A stretch of DNA of 64,000 nucleotides from CAZART01 sp964487555 (GCA_964487555.1 CAZART010000012.1:1-64000), one strand, 5' to 3'. Shown: positions 51,580 to 61,250, counted from the first letter of the stretch. The notes: generated from the sequence alone by a model not told the origin. A program made the numbers and translations.

Positions 51580-53382
51580 ATGAAATTCCTCTCCAACCTG
51601 GTTGCAAGTGCGCTCGGCACGCTGATCGCGCTCGGCATCGTTCTGTTCATGGGCTTTCTCATCCTCTTCATATTTATTGCCGCTGCCGATCAGAAGCCGT
51701 CGGTAGCGGATGGATCGGTCCTGATCGTCAAATTCAGTGGCGCCGTTCCAGAGACCGTCTCCGGCGATCCGCTGACGCAAATACTCGCCGATGAGCCGCC
51801 GTACGGCCTGCGCGACATCGTAGCGGCCCTCAGAATGGCGGCAACAGACGACCGAGTGGATGCCGTCTGGCTCCAGATGCGAAACGTCAACGCCTCCTGG
51901 GCCGCACTGCAGGAAGTACGCAGTGCCCTCCTCGCCTTCAAAGAGTCGGGCAAACCCGTCTACGCATCCAGCGATGACTTCGCGATGACGGAAGCCTCTT
52001 ACTACGTGGCGAGCACGGCGGACAGCGTCTTTGCGTCCAAACAGGCCGTCTTCGAATTCAACGGCTTCGCCTCTACCGTGATGTTCTTCCAGAATATGCT
52101 CGAGAAACTCGATATCGAACCGCAAATCGTGCGAGCAGGTCGCTTCAAGAGCGCCGTCGAGCCCTTCATCCGTGAAAATTTTTCGCCCGAGAGCGAAGAA
52201 CAGCTCATGGATCTGGTCGAAACACTCAATGACGAATTCATGGGTGCGGTCGGAGAGAGTCGCGGCATCTCTCCCGATTCGCTGAAGCGGCTGGCTTCCG
52301 AGCGGGCCCTGATTTCCGCAAATGATGCGTTTGAGGCGGGGCTGCTGGACGGGCTCCTCTTTCAAGATGAGGTTCTCGACGTCATCAAGACCCGGCTCAA
52401 CGTATCCGACGACGACGATCTCGAGACCGTTTCGATGCGCTCCTACACGCGGGTTCCGGCGTCTGACGCCGGCCTTGAAGTCAATCGTGACGGAGAGATC
52501 GCTATCGTTTATGCGGTCGGACAGATAGTCAGCGGCGAGGGTGATTCGGCTGATCCATTCGGAAGCAGTTTTATCGGGTCGGAGACCTTTAAAAAGGCCA
52601 TCGAGGAGGCCCGAGAGAATGACCGCGTAGACGCCGTCGTCGTGCGCATCGATTCGCCCGGCGGCTCCGCGTCCGCCTCGGACGCCATGTGGCGCGAGAT
52701 CCGATTAACGGCCGAGGAAAAACCGGTAATCATCTCGATGGGAGGACTTGCAGCCTCCGGCGGCTACTGGATCGCCACCGGGGCCGAAACGGTCGTCGCC
52801 GATCCGCTGACCATTACCGGATCGATCGGAGTGTTCGCGATGTTTTTTGATGCCAGCGGATTCTTTGAGAACAAACTGGGCATCACGTTCGACCAGGTGC
52901 AGTCGAGCCCATATGCGGACGTGTTTTCGGGTATTACGGAACTCAGCCCCGAAGAGCGGCAGATGCTCGAAGGATACGTCGACCTGACGTATGACGACTT
53001 TCTTATGCGAGTGGCCGACGCACGCGACATGACGACGGAGCAAGTCGACAGCATCGCGCAAGGCCGTGTCTGGATGGGCCGCCATGCGGTTGATCTCGGG
53101 CTGGTCGACACGCTCGGAACGCTGTCGACGGCCGTTAATATGGCAGCGGAAGCGGCCGGATTGGACGAAGGTCCGTACCGCATTCGCGTGCTGCCGCGAC
53201 CGAAATCGTTCTTCGAGCAGATCGCAGAAGGGCTGAACGCTCGTGCCGTTAACGCATGGCTTCAGATGACGACGTCGCCTGCGGAGCGTGCCCTGCTCGA
53301 TCAGGCCCGCACCGTGCGAGATGCGGTGAACCAGCATGGAAGGGTGATGGCTCGGCTGCCGATGGACATCGAGATCCGTTAG
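51580..53382 (+). CDS. sppA: Signal peptide peptidase SppA (67-kDa type)
   Basis: SppA is a membrane-anchored serine-lysine protease that degrades cleaved signal peptides and other membrane remnants. The 600-residue protein has one N-terminal anchor (residues 10-36, LGTLIALGIVLFMGFLILFI) and two tandem S49 domains. The first contains the catalytic lysine in RAGRFKSAVEPF (near residue 190). The second has RIDSPGGSASASDAM and the nucleophile serine in MGGLAASGGYWIA (near 394), then ITGSIGVFAMFFD. The double-domain layout matches E. coli SppA rather than the short Bacillus type. It converges with gpmI, their stops only 5 bp apart, and no terminator is visible between them. Confidence 0.95.
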   Translation: MKFLSNLVASALGTLIALGIVLFMGFLILFIFIAAADQKPSVADGSVLIVKFSGAVPETVSGDPLTQILADEPPYGLRDIVAALRMAATDDRVDAVWLQMRNVNASWAALQEVRSALLAFKESGKPVYASSDDFAMTEASYYVASTADSVFASKQAVFEFNGFASTVMFFQNMLEKLDIEPQIVRAGRFKSAVEPFIRENFSPESEEQLMDLVETLNDEFMGAVGESRGISPDSLKRLASERALISANDAFEAGLLDGLLFQDEVLDVIKTRLNVSDDDDLETVSMRSYTRVPASDAGLEVNRDGEIAIVYAVGQIVSGEGDSADPFGSSFIGSETFKKAIEEARENDRVDAVVVRIDSPGGSASASDAMWREIRLTAEEKPVIISMGGLAASGGYWIATGAETVVADPLTITGSIGVFAMFFDASGFFENKLGITFDQVQSSPYADVFSGITELSPEERQMLEGYVDLTYDDFLMRVADARDMTTEQVDSIAQGRVWMGRHAVDLGLVDTLGTLSTAVNMAAEAAGLDEGPYRIRVLPRPKSFFEQIAEGLNARAVNAWLQMTTSPAERALLDQARTVRDAVNQHGRVMARLPMDIEIR

Positions 53383-53387
53383 ACGGT

Positions 53388-54956
53388 TCAGACTTCCGCT
53401 TTTTGGAGCACGACGAGGACGTCTCCGGTCATCTCGTCGGCCACGTCCTCGCCCATGAGGGAAAGGATCGTGGGCGCGACGTCACCCAGCTTGCCGTCTT
53501 TGATCGGACCGTCAAATCCCTGCTTGATGATGAGGTGCGGAACCAGGGCCGTCGTATGTGCGGTGTTCGGACTGCCGTCCGGGTTCTTCATCTTATCGGC
53601 ATTGCCATGGTCTGCGATGATGCTCACGCCGTAACCGTGCTCGACGGCCGCCGTGACGACGGTCCTGGTGCCGGCATCCACGGCCTCCACGGCCTTCACG
53701 GCCGCATCGAAGTCGCCTGTGTGTCCTACCATGTCGGGATTGGCGAAGTTGAGGCACACGAAGTTGTAGGTTTCCTTCGCGAGCGCTTCCGCCGCCCGAC
53801 CGGCCACCTCAGGCGCGCTCATTTCCGGCTGCAAATCGTACGTGGCCACTTTCGGCGAGGGCACGAGGATTCTCTCTTCTCCATCGAATGCTTCCTCGCG
53901 ACCGCCGCTAAAGAAATAGGTGACGTGCGCGTACTTCTCCGTCTCCGCCATCCGCAGCTGCGTACCACCGCGCTCGGCGATGATTTCGCCTAGTGTCCCG
54001 GTGAGATTAACCTTCTCGAAAGCGACGGGCAGCTCGAACGACTCGTCATACGGTGAAAAGACGGCAAAGTGGAGGTCGAGCTTGTGTTCGCGGTCGAAGC
54101 CGTCGAAGCTCTCGTCGGTGAACGCACGCGTGAGCTGCCGTGCCCGATCACCGCGAAAGTTGTAGAAAATCACGGCGTCACCGTCCTCGATGCGTGTGCC
54201 GCTTTTCGCGTGCAGATCACCGTCGCGGCGCCGAATGAGCACCGGCTTGACGAATTCGTCCGTTATGCCGGCATCGTAGCTCGACTGCAACGCGGATTCG
54301 GGATCCGGGAAAGCGTCGCCGTCACCTCGCGTCAGCAGATCGTAGGCGAGCTTCGTTCGCTCCCAGCGCTTATCGCGATCCATCGCATAGTAGCGCCCAA
54401 CGATCGACGCGATCCGACCCACGCCTACCATTTTCGCTTTCCGCTCGAACGCATTGACATACTTTACGCCGCCGTTCGGATCCGTGTCGCGCCCGTCGGT
54501 AAAGGCGTGAACCAATACCTGGTCGTTCTGAAGGCCTTCACGCGAGGCTAATTCGAGGAGTGCAAAGAGATGGTCCAGCGAAGCGTGCACGCCTCCGTCG
54601 GAAAACAAGCCCATCAGATGCAAGCGGGAGTCGTTCTCCCGCGCATGCCGCGCCGCAGCGACGAGGACGTCGTTGTTGAAGAACTCTCCATCCTCGATGG
54701 CCTTGTCGATCCTTGTGATCTCCTGATAGACGACACGGCCCGCTCCCAGATTCATGTGGCCGACTTCGGAGTTGCCCATCTGCCCGTCGGGCAATCCGAC
54801 GGCTCTTCCGGAGGCCTGCAATCGCGCATGCGGATAAGTAGCAAAGAGCTCGTCGAGGAACGGCTTCCTGGCGCTGTCGATAGCGCTGACCTCGGGATCG
54901 TCGGCAATCCCATAGCCGTCCAGGATGATGAGGATGTGTCGCTTGTTACGGTCCAT
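53388..54956 (-). CDS. gpmI: 2,3-bisphosphoglycerate-independent phosphoglycerate mutase
   Basis: GpmI interconverts 3- and 2-phosphoglycerate in glycolysis and gluconeogenesis, using two Mn ions. The 522-residue protein is full length. It starts ILIILDGYG with the first metal-binding aspartate, has the phosphorylated serine in GQMGNSEVGHMNLGAG (near residue 64), AFTDGRDTDPNGG, and the C-terminal metal cluster in NFANPDMVGHTGDFDAAVKA and IIADHGNADKM. It belongs to the alkaline phosphatase superfamily. The start at ATG 54956 is consistent with the family. Confidence 0.97.
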   Translation of the reverse strand: MDRNKRHILIILDGYGIADDPEVSAIDSARKPFLDELFATYPHARLQASGRAVGLPDGQMGNSEVGHMNLGAGRVVYQEITRIDKAIEDGEFFNNDVLVAAARHARENDSRLHLMGLFSDGGVHASLDHLFALLELASREGLQNDQVLVHAFTDGRDTDPNGGVKYVNAFERKAKMVGVGRIASIVGRYYAMDRDKRWERTKLAYDLLTRGDGDAFPDPESALQSSYDAGITDEFVKPVLIRRRDGDLHAKSGTRIEDGDAVIFYNFRGDRARQLTRAFTDESFDGFDREHKLDLHFAVFSPYDESFELPVAFEKVNLTGTLGEIIAERGGTQLRMAETEKYAHVTYFFSGGREEAFDGEERILVPSPKVATYDLQPEMSAPEVAGRAAEALAKETYNFVCLNFANPDMVGHTGDFDAAVKAVEAVDAGTRTVVTAAVEHGYGVSIIADHGNADKMKNPDGSPNTAHTTALVPHLIIKQGFDGPIKDGKLGDVAPTILSLMGEDVADEMTGDVLVVLQKAEV

Positions 54957-55041
54957 TCGTTATCTCGTCTTGAGCGCATTTGCGGCCTGGATAGATGATC
55001 GAGACGTGCTGGTGGCATGGATGGATCCTCGACCTTCCGCC

Positions 55042-55881
55042 CTATACCCTATAGTCTTTCACTTTCTTCACGCTCTTACCCGACCTGGCATTGAACACGT
55101 TCATGGAGCCGCATGAGGGACAGCAGACTTGCTCCGTCCCGTAGCGGTCCGTATGAAGGTCCGGCTCGTTGAAATAATGATCCCGCGTCTTGCAGTAAAA
55201 TCTCCCCATTTTCGGATTCAACGTGCGCAGGGGCTCCGGCAGACGCTGAAGCCGTGTATGGTAGCGGCAGACCGGCTTCACGACACATGATTCGCATTGT
55301 GGGCGCTTCGCCGTGCACGTGTACCGGCCGTGCAGGATCAGCAGGTGATGAGCATCGCTCCAGGCTTTTCGGGGCAGGATGGTTTTAAGCTGCCGTTCGA
55401 CCTTCAGCGGTGTATCGGCGTTTCGCACGAGGCCGATTCGGTTCGCCACGCGAAACACATGCGTGTCGACGGGCAACGCATCCCGGTTGAATGCCACTGC
55501 CGCAACGACCTGCGCCGTTTTTCGACCCACCCCCTGAAGCGTCGTCAGCTCGGCGACCGTGTCGGGAATCCGTCCGTCGAATTCATCGACGACCTTCCGG
55601 GCCATCCGCACGAGATGTTTAGATTTGTTGTTCGGAAAGGAAATCGACGCGATAAACGGAAATACGTCTTCGGGCGCAGCCTTCGCCATCTCATGGATCG
55701 TCGGAAAGGCATCAAAGAGCGCCGGCGACACGAGATTCACCCGCTCATCCGTACATTGGGCCGAAAGAATGACGGCAACAATGAGCTGATACGGATCCTC
55801 GTGCGAGAGTTCGGTGTCGGGCGTGGGAATGGTTTCGCGCAGGTACTCGATCGCCTGCCGCGCGCGTTCTGATCTATTCAA
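55042..55881 (-). CDS. nth: Endonuclease III with extra C-terminal cysteine module
   Basis: Nth is a DNA glycosylase/AP lyase that removes oxidised pyrimidines. Residues 1-215 form a normal enzyme: VILSAQCTDERVN, the helix-hairpin-helix TLQGVGRKTAQVV with the catalytic lysine near 119, and the aspartate in LPVDTHVFRVANR. The 4Fe-4S cluster is C-x6-C-x2-C-x5-C (CTAKRPQCESCVVKPVC). About 60 further residues are not part of standard Nth (E. coli has 211 residues). They include FYCKTRDHYFNEPDLH and QVCCPSCGSMNVFNARSGK, which look like a zinc-ribbon-type fold. The stop lies 85 bp from the gpmI start. No frameshift is needed to explain the extension. Confidence 0.93.
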   Translation of the reverse strand: MNRSERARQAIEYLRETIPTPDTELSHEDPYQLIVAVILSAQCTDERVNLVSPALFDAFPTIHEMAKAAPEDVFPFIASISFPNNKSKHLVRMARKVVDEFDGRIPDTVAELTTLQGVGRKTAQVVAAVAFNRDALPVDTHVFRVANRIGLVRNADTPLKVERQLKTILPRKAWSDAHHLLILHGRYTCTAKRPQCESCVVKPVCRYHTRLQRLPEPLRTLNPKMGRFYCKTRDHYFNEPDLHTDRYGTEQVCCPSCGSMNVFNARSGKSVKKVKDYRV

Positions 55882-56000
55882 GTCGTAAATGTCGTTATGA
55901 TGCGGACGCCGAATCCCTCACGAAACTTCGTCCCTTAAAACGTCATTTGTCCGGCAACTGATTCACACGGCGGCAATCCTCCGTCATCCAACGGCTTTCG

Positions 56001-57299
56001 ATGATTCTCATCCGCTTTCTGCTCCTCGTCCTTTTCTGCCGGACCGCCCTCGGCGCGGGACTGCCGGAGCCCGAACACGTGGACGCCCTTTGGCAGACGC
56101 GCGAGGATGGAACGGCGGCGTCGGAACGTGATGCGGCACCATCGGCCGGATCCGGGATCGACCCTGTTTCCGACGACGCCCAATTTTCGCTGCTCACCAT
56201 TCTCCCTGGCGACCAGATCTACACGCTCTGGGGCCATAGCGCCATCCGCGTTCACGATGCCGAGCGCGACATCGACGTATCGTTCAATTACGGCACCTTT
56301 CGCTTCGATCGCTACTTTCTGCCGAACTTTCTGTACGGCCGACTCGATTACCTGCTTTCGGTACACGACTACGCATCGGCGCTTGACACCTACCGGCGCG
56401 AAGAGCGCCCCGTCATCGAGCAGGTGCTCCGACTCTCGCCGTCTCAGAAAGACAGCCTTTTCCATTTTCTTGTGGTAAATGCGCGACCGGAGAACAGGGT
56501 ATATCGATACAATTTCCTCTACGACAACTGCTCGACGCGCATTCGCGATGCGCTTGAACGCTCTCTGGGTACGGCCGTTGAGTTTGCTGATGAGCCCGAT
56601 CCGGGGCTCACGTTCCGACGGCTGCTCGACAGCGGCATTGCCCATAAAACGTTTCTCGACGCAGGAATCGACTGGCTGCTCGGCGCCCCCGTCGACCGCG
56701 TGGCCCAGCCCTACGAAACCATGTTCCTGCCGGAGTATCTGATGCGGGCGTTCGATCACGCTGCGATCAGGAGCGGCGGCACGTCATCGCCGCTGGTCTT
56801 ACGGACGGACACCGTACTATGGATTCCGGGCTACGTGGAGAACGAGTCGACCGTTCCTCTGGCCACGGCGCTGATGTGGTTGCTCTTCCTCGTGGGCACG
56901 GCAATCACCGTCCGCGATCTACGAACGAAGCGCGGCGTAGTCCGCTCGCTCGACGTTCCACTTTTTACCCTCGTAGGCACGGCCGGCCTGCTCATGGTTT
57001 TTCTCTGGTTCATCTCGCTGCACGACGTAACGGAGAATAACTGGCACCTTCTCTGGGCATGGCCGACTCATCTCGTTGCCGCGGCTGCGCTGCTGCGGCG
57101 GCGTTCAAGCCTCTGGCTGCAGCGCTATTTGCTCATTTCGTCCGTCCTGGCGCTTGTTGCAGCCGTCGGCAGCCCCCTCTGGAACCAGTGGTTTCATCCA
57201 GCCCTCTATCCTCTGATGCTCCTCCTCGCTCTTCGAGGGACGTGGATTTTCTTATGCGCCCGTCTTCGTGAACGCAGCGCCTCCACCGCCCCGGCGTGA
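56001..57299 (+). CDS. DUF4105 domain membrane protein
   Basis: The 432-residue precursor begins with a signal peptide (ILIRFLLLVLFCRTALGAG). Residues 60-265 form the periplasmic DUF4105 domain, with TLWGHSAIRVHDAERDIDVS and the conserved YRYNFLYDNCSTRIRDAL, whose His/Cys pair recalls papain-like hydrolases. The C-terminal 150 residues carry four or five membrane segments (for example LATALMWLLFLVGTAITV, HLLWAWPTHLVAAAALL). The family is frequent in Bacteroidota and its function is not settled. It lies on the plus strand, divergent from nth. Confidence 0.87.
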   Translation: MILIRFLLLVLFCRTALGAGLPEPEHVDALWQTREDGTAASERDAAPSAGSGIDPVSDDAQFSLLTILPGDQIYTLWGHSAIRVHDAERDIDVSFNYGTFRFDRYFLPNFLYGRLDYLLSVHDYASALDTYRREERPVIEQVLRLSPSQKDSLFHFLVVNARPENRVYRYNFLYDNCSTRIRDALERSLGTAVEFADEPDPGLTFRRLLDSGIAHKTFLDAGIDWLLGAPVDRVAQPYETMFLPEYLMRAFDHAAIRSGGTSSPLVLRTDTVLWIPGYVENESTVPLATALMWLLFLVGTAITVRDLRTKRGVVRSLDVPLFTLVGTAGLLMVFLWFISLHDVTENNWHLLWAWPTHLVAAAALLRRRSSLWLQRYLLISSVLALVAAVGSPLWNQWFHPALYPLMLLLALRGTWIFLCARLRERSASTAPA

Positions 57300-57484
57300 C
57301 TCGCAACGCTTCTGTGCATGCGGTTCACGCACTGTGCACGGTGTGCACGATATGAACCGTCCCTGATCGATGTTGTCTCGAGCGATCGAAGTTGGCAGGG
57401 GATTTGCGCAAGTGGATAGGTCGAATGGATCTGCGCCGAAGATTATCCCATTCGTCGATCCACCAAGCAAATAGGAAGTTTGCC

Positions 57485-58408
57485 ATGATATACTTGAGTA
57501 GAAGATTCCGACAGCAGGTATTGATTCCGCTGTTGGCGATTCTGGTTGCGGCCCTGATTATCAGCCTGAGCGCCTGCGACATGATAGGCATGTCCGATTT
57601 TACGGGTTCGTCCGACGATGCCGGTACCGCCCGCATGCAGGTGCTGCTTGTCGATAGTCCGTTTCCGTTCGATCTCGTCGATGAAGTGAATGTCACGATC
57701 AGCCGTGTCGAGCTCCGAGGTGGCGAGAAGGTCGTCATCGTGATGGACGAGCCGCGCACGTTTAATCTCCTCGAGCTTCAGAACGGTGTCTCTGCCGAAC
57801 TTGGCGCCCTCGAAATTCCCGCGGGACGGTACACCCAGGCGCGCCTCATCGTCGACGACGCCGTCGTTCTCATGAATGACGGCGGCGCATTCGACCTCAA
57901 GGTTCCGAGTGGATCAGTGAGGGTAATGCTCGACGGCGTAGAAGTAGAGGAGGGTCAGGACGTCTCGCTTACCCTTGATTTCGACGTCGACAAATCGTTT
58001 GTGGTGCAAGGCAATCCGAACACGCCGGCCGGCATCAAAGGCTTCCTGCTGAAGCCGACTGTGATTTCCAAAGGCATGAAGGAGAACGGCCGCCGCGGTG
58101 GAGATGGCGACGACGACGATGAGGAGGAGGAGGATGATAACGGCGATGACGATCTGGAGGTCTCCGGCGTCGTAACGGCTATCGAGACAATCGATGGATC
58201 GACATTCCTGACGGTGGCCGGACTGCAGATCATGATCGTGCCGGGCGAGACGGAATTTGACGGCATTTCGGGTGTCGATGCACTGGTTGAGAATGAATCC
58301 ATCGTAAGCATCGAATACTTCGAAGATGGCGAGACGGGCGTGCTGATTGCCTCGAAAGTTGAGATACAGGAAGAGGAAGAGGAAGAGGAGGAGGAGGAGG
58401 AAGACTAG
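57485..58408 (+). CDS. DUF4382 domain lipoprotein with acidic tail
   Basis: The 307-residue precursor has a lipoprotein signal (LLAILVAALIISLSAC, lipobox LSAC near residue 31). Residues 50-195 are a DUF4382 domain (MQVLLVDSPFPFDLVDEVNV, FNLLELQNGVSAELGALEIP, GRYTQARLIVDDAVVLMNDG). A run of about 20 Asp/Glu residues follows, then a DUF5666-like beta module (LEVSGVVTAIETIDGSTFL) and a C-terminal poly-Glu tail. The tail is encoded by a GAGGAAGAG microsatellite. ATG 57485 follows an AGGA site. The 185-bp upstream spacer has only small inverted repeats (CGAATGG/CCATTCG). Confidence 0.85.
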   Translation: MIYLSRRFRQQVLIPLLAILVAALIISLSACDMIGMSDFTGSSDDAGTARMQVLLVDSPFPFDLVDEVNVTISRVELRGGEKVVIVMDEPRTFNLLELQNGVSAELGALEIPAGRYTQARLIVDDAVVLMNDGGAFDLKVPSGSVRVMLDGVEVEEGQDVSLTLDFDVDKSFVVQGNPNTPAGIKGFLLKPTVISKGMKENGRRGGDGDDDDEEEEDDNGDDDLEVSGVVTAIETIDGSTFLTVAGLQIMIVPGETEFDGISGVDALVENESIVSIEYFEDGETGVLIASKVEIQEEEEEEEEEEED

Positions 58409-58437
58409 AACTTGCCGTCGTCTTTCGGGACCCTGCG

Positions 58438-58461
58438 CGGAGCGGCTAGGAGGCCGCTCCG
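58438..58461. terminator. Hairpin between convergent genes
   Basis: CGGAGCGGC (58438-58446) pairs perfectly with GCCGCTCCG (58453-58461) across a 6-nt loop. It spans the permease stop codon and lies 30 bp after the DUF4382 stop, so it could end transcripts from both strands. Neither side has a T-run, which weakens the call. Confidence 0.45.
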
Positions 58462-59492
58462 ACGGCGTGTGGTTCCGAATCGCCCGGCCGGCCGTTCGTC
58501 GAGGCATCAGGAATTCGCCGAGCGCGGATGCGGTGTTTTTGCTGATCGACCAGCACGGCGCCTACGATGATGGCACCGATGATGATCTCTTGAACGTAAT
58601 TCGGCACACCCAGCATATTGCAGCCGTTGCGCAGCACGGCCATGATCAGCGCGCCCACGATCGATCCGACCGCGCTGCCCTCGCCACCGCTTAGCGATCC
58701 GCCGCCGATCACGACGGCCGCAATGATGTCGAGCTCGAGCCCCACGGCGGAGGTCGGGTCGCCGACCGTCAGGTAGCTATACTGCATCACGGCGGCGATG
58801 CCCGTGAACAGCCCGCCCAGCGTGTAGATCACGATCTTGATTCGATCTACCTTGATCCCGCAAAGGCGCGCCGTCTGTTCGTTCGATCCGATCGCGAAGA
58901 TGTACCGGCCAAGCACCGTGTATTTGAGGAGGACGATGGAGAGAACGAGCAGTGCGAGGCAGATCCATACGCCGAGACCGACGAGCATCCACGACGGACT
59001 CGGGTCGACCAGCATCAGGCTCGGGAGCCAGTTCGGGGGGGTGGGGACGGTCTGCTCCTGGCCGATCCATTTGGCCACGCCGCGCACGATCTGCATCGAA
59101 CCGAGCGTAACGATAAAAGGCACGATGTTGAATTTCGTGATGACGGCGCCGTTAAAGACGCCTACCGCTCCGCAGGCCAGTATGCCGGCGACCAGCGCCG
59201 CCAGCGGATAGAGCAAGCCGGGATCGCCACCCGACATATTCAGGACGACCGCGACGACCACCGTACCGAGGGCGATCTGCGAGCCGGCGCTGAGATCGAT
59301 GCCTTCCGAGATGATGATGAACGTCATCCCCAGAGCCGCCACCCCGATAATGACGCTCTGGGTCAGGATCGTCTTTATGTTGTAGAACGACGTGAACGAA
59401 GACGGCGCGAGCAGCGCAAAAAGCACAAAGACGAAGACGAGGCCGACAAACGGCCCGAACTCGGATAAGAGCTTCTTAAGGTCCCAGTTCAT
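58446..59492 (-). CDS. Sugar ABC transporter permease (RbsC/BPD_transp_2 family)
   Basis: The 348-residue protein is a polytopic permease with 9-10 hydrophobic segments (FVGLVFVFVLFALLAPSSF, GVAALGMTFIIISEGIDLSA, FIVTLGSMQIVRGVAKWI). The EAA-like loop signature of the ribose/xylose/galactose family appears in AIGSNEQTARLCGIKVDRIK. The cytosolic tail (DQQKHRIRARRIPDA) is longer than usual. With the ATPase and binding protein upstream it forms a CUT2-type carbohydrate importer. It is separated from the ATPase gene by an assembly gap, so direct adjacency cannot be confirmed. Confidence 0.93.
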   Translation of the reverse strand: MNWDLKKLLSEFGPFVGLVFVFVLFALLAPSSFTSFYNIKTILTQSVIIGVAALGMTFIIISEGIDLSAGSQIALGTVVVAVVLNMSGGDPGLLYPLAALVAGILACGAVGVFNGAVITKFNIVPFIVTLGSMQIVRGVAKWIGQEQTVPTPPNWLPSLMLVDPSPSWMLVGLGVWICLALLVLSIVLLKYTVLGRYIFAIGSNEQTARLCGIKVDRIKIVIYTLGGLFTGIAAVMQYSYLTVGDPTSAVGLELDIIAAVVIGGGSLSGGEGSAVGSIVGALIMAVLRNGCNMLGVPNYVQEIIIGAIIVGAVLVDQQKHRIRARRIPDASTNGRPGDSEPHAVGAAS

Positions 59493-59559
59493 GTATGCGT
59501 TCGTCGTTCTTGGTTCTTCGTTCGCAGGTCGATTCGATTCACTTCCGAGCGGTTCTTTC

Positions 59560-59683
59560 NNNNNNNNNNNNNNNNNNNNNNNNNNNNNNNNNNNNNNNNN
59601 NNNNNNNNNNNNNNNNNNNNNNNNNNNNNNNNNNNNNNNNNNNNNNNNNNNNNNNNNNNGCGAACGGCGAACGGCGAACTAAT
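59560..59683. repeat. Assembly gap and GCGAACG repeat between transporter genes
   Basis: A 100-N gap (59560-59659) is followed by tandem GCGAACG copies (59660-59679) just after the ATPase stop codon. On the other side the sequence TTCGTTCGC near 59518 is related. The repeat probably caused the gap; the true distance between the permease and ATPase genes is unknown. Confidence 0.85.
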
Positions 59684-61204
59684 TTAGTCCGACTCCATCG
59701 CCTCGACCTCATACACGCCCGACGTCGCGTATCGCATGATGGAATTCTTGCCCCAGGCGTCGATGGGCCGGACCGGCGACATCCGGCCGCGATACATGAC
59801 CGCCAGCGAATCGCAGACGCCGAGCAGCTCCGGAAGGTAGGAACTGATCATCACGATCGCCTTCCCGCGTCTCGCCAACTCATGTATCAAACGGTAGATC
59901 TCGGCCTTGCTGCCGACGTCGATACCGCGCGTGGGCTCGTCGAGGAATAGGATGTCGCTGTCCTGATGAAGCAGGCGTACGATACAGGCCTTTTGCTGGT
60001 TGCCGCCCGAAAGCTCTCGAGCGGGTTGCGAGGCATCCTGGCAGCGAACGCCAAGGGCCTTGATCAACCGCTCACCTTCCGAACGCTCCTTTCGAAGGTT
60101 TAGAATTCCGGCGCGCGCGTATCGGCCGAGATCGGACAGCGTCACATTCGCGAGCACGCCGAGATTCAGCGCCAGCCCCTCCTCCTTCCGATCCTCGCTC
60201 AAAAGGTCGATCCCCTGCCGCAGGGCCGAACTCGGATTGATGTAGATCACCTGCAGATCGGGGCGCCCTTCGATGTGGGCCGTGCCGTCCGCCGCCGGAT
60301 GAAGACCGAAGACGGAGCGCACCGTCTCGGACCGACCGGCACCGACCAAACCGGCGATTCCCAGTATCTCTCCGCGATGGAGGGCAAACGAGACGCCGTC
60401 GGGCCGGCCGTCCCGCCCATGAAGGCGGTCGACGCGCAGCACGGTCTCACCAATCTCGTGGTCGAAATCCGGGTATAGCTCATCGACGGATCGACCGACC
60501 ATGTCCTCGATGATCTGAATCATCGAGGTATCTTCGACGAGACCCGTCGAGATGGTCCGGCCGTCTCTGATGACCGTATAGGTGTCGCATATTTCCTGAA
60601 CCTCTTCAAGAAAGTGGCTGATGTAGATGACCGCCACGCCGCGCTCGCGAAGCCGCGCGATGACGCTGAAAAGCTTGCGCGTATCGGAGGCGGAGAGCGA
60701 ACTGGTCGGTTCATCCATGACGACCACGCGCGACTGAAGCAGAAGGGCGCGCGCGATTTCGACGAGTTGCTGCTTGCCGATGCTGAGCTCTCGCACGAGC
60801 GCTCTCGGATTGATATCCGGATCGAGCCCCGCCAGAACGTCACTCACTTCGCTCGTTCGAGGCTTCACCCATCCAAACGAGGAATGCTCCGCACCCAGCG
60901 TGACGTTCTCCTCGACGGTAAGGTGGGGCGCCAGGACGAGTTCTTGATAGATCATAGAAATGCCCGATGTCCGGCCATCGAGCGGCGAACGCGGCACGTA
61001 CGGTGCTCCCTTGAGAAACATGCGCCCGGAATCCGGACGGTGAACGCCGCTCAGCACCTTCATGAGCGTGCTCTTGCCGGCGCCGTTCTCACCGATCAGC
61101 CCGTGAACGGTGCCGGTTTCCACCACCAGATTGACGCCGTCGAGGGCACGAATCGGGCCGAAGGACTTGTGGATGTTTTCGAGGCGGAGGAGCGGCTCGG
61201 ACAT
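59684..61204 (-). CDS. Sugar ABC transporter ATPase (RbsA/MglA family)
   Basis: The 506-residue protein has two nucleotide-binding domains, as in RbsA and MglA. The first has Walker A GENGAGKST near residue 37, an LSIGKQQLVEIARAL signature and Walker B VVMDEPTSSLS. The second has a degenerate Walker A region (IAGLVGAGRSE), the signature LSGGNQQKACIVRLL and Walker B LFLDEPTRGIDVG. The degenerate second Walker A is normal for the family. I start at ATG 61204; the longer frame overlaps the binding-protein gene. It follows that gene by 46 bp. Confidence 0.95.
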   Translation of the reverse strand: MSEPLLRLENIHKSFGPIRALDGVNLVVETGTVHGLIGENGAGKSTLMKVLSGVHRPDSGRMFLKGAPYVPRSPLDGRTSGISMIYQELVLAPHLTVEENVTLGAEHSSFGWVKPRTSEVSDVLAGLDPDINPRALVRELSIGKQQLVEIARALLLQSRVVVMDEPTSSLSASDTRKLFSVIARLRERGVAVIYISHFLEEVQEICDTYTVIRDGRTISTGLVEDTSMIQIIEDMVGRSVDELYPDFDHEIGETVLRVDRLHGRDGRPDGVSFALHRGEILGIAGLVGAGRSETVRSVFGLHPAADGTAHIEGRPDLQVIYINPSSALRQGIDLLSEDRKEEGLALNLGVLANVTLSDLGRYARAGILNLRKERSEGERLIKALGVRCQDASQPARELSGGNQQKACIVRLLHQDSDILFLDEPTRGIDVGSKAEIYRLIHELARRGKAIVMISSYLPELLGVCDSLAVMYRGRMSPVRPIDAWGKNSIMRYATSGVYEVEAMESD

Positions 61205-61250
61205 CGTAGAGGTCGGCTTGGCTGGGAAATGCTGCGCGACTCGGAACCGC

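Noticed and set aside
57300..57484. tRNA- or small-RNA-like structure before the DUF4382 gene
   Set aside because: Short inverted repeats exist, but no cloverleaf arms or T-loop sequence could be assembled.
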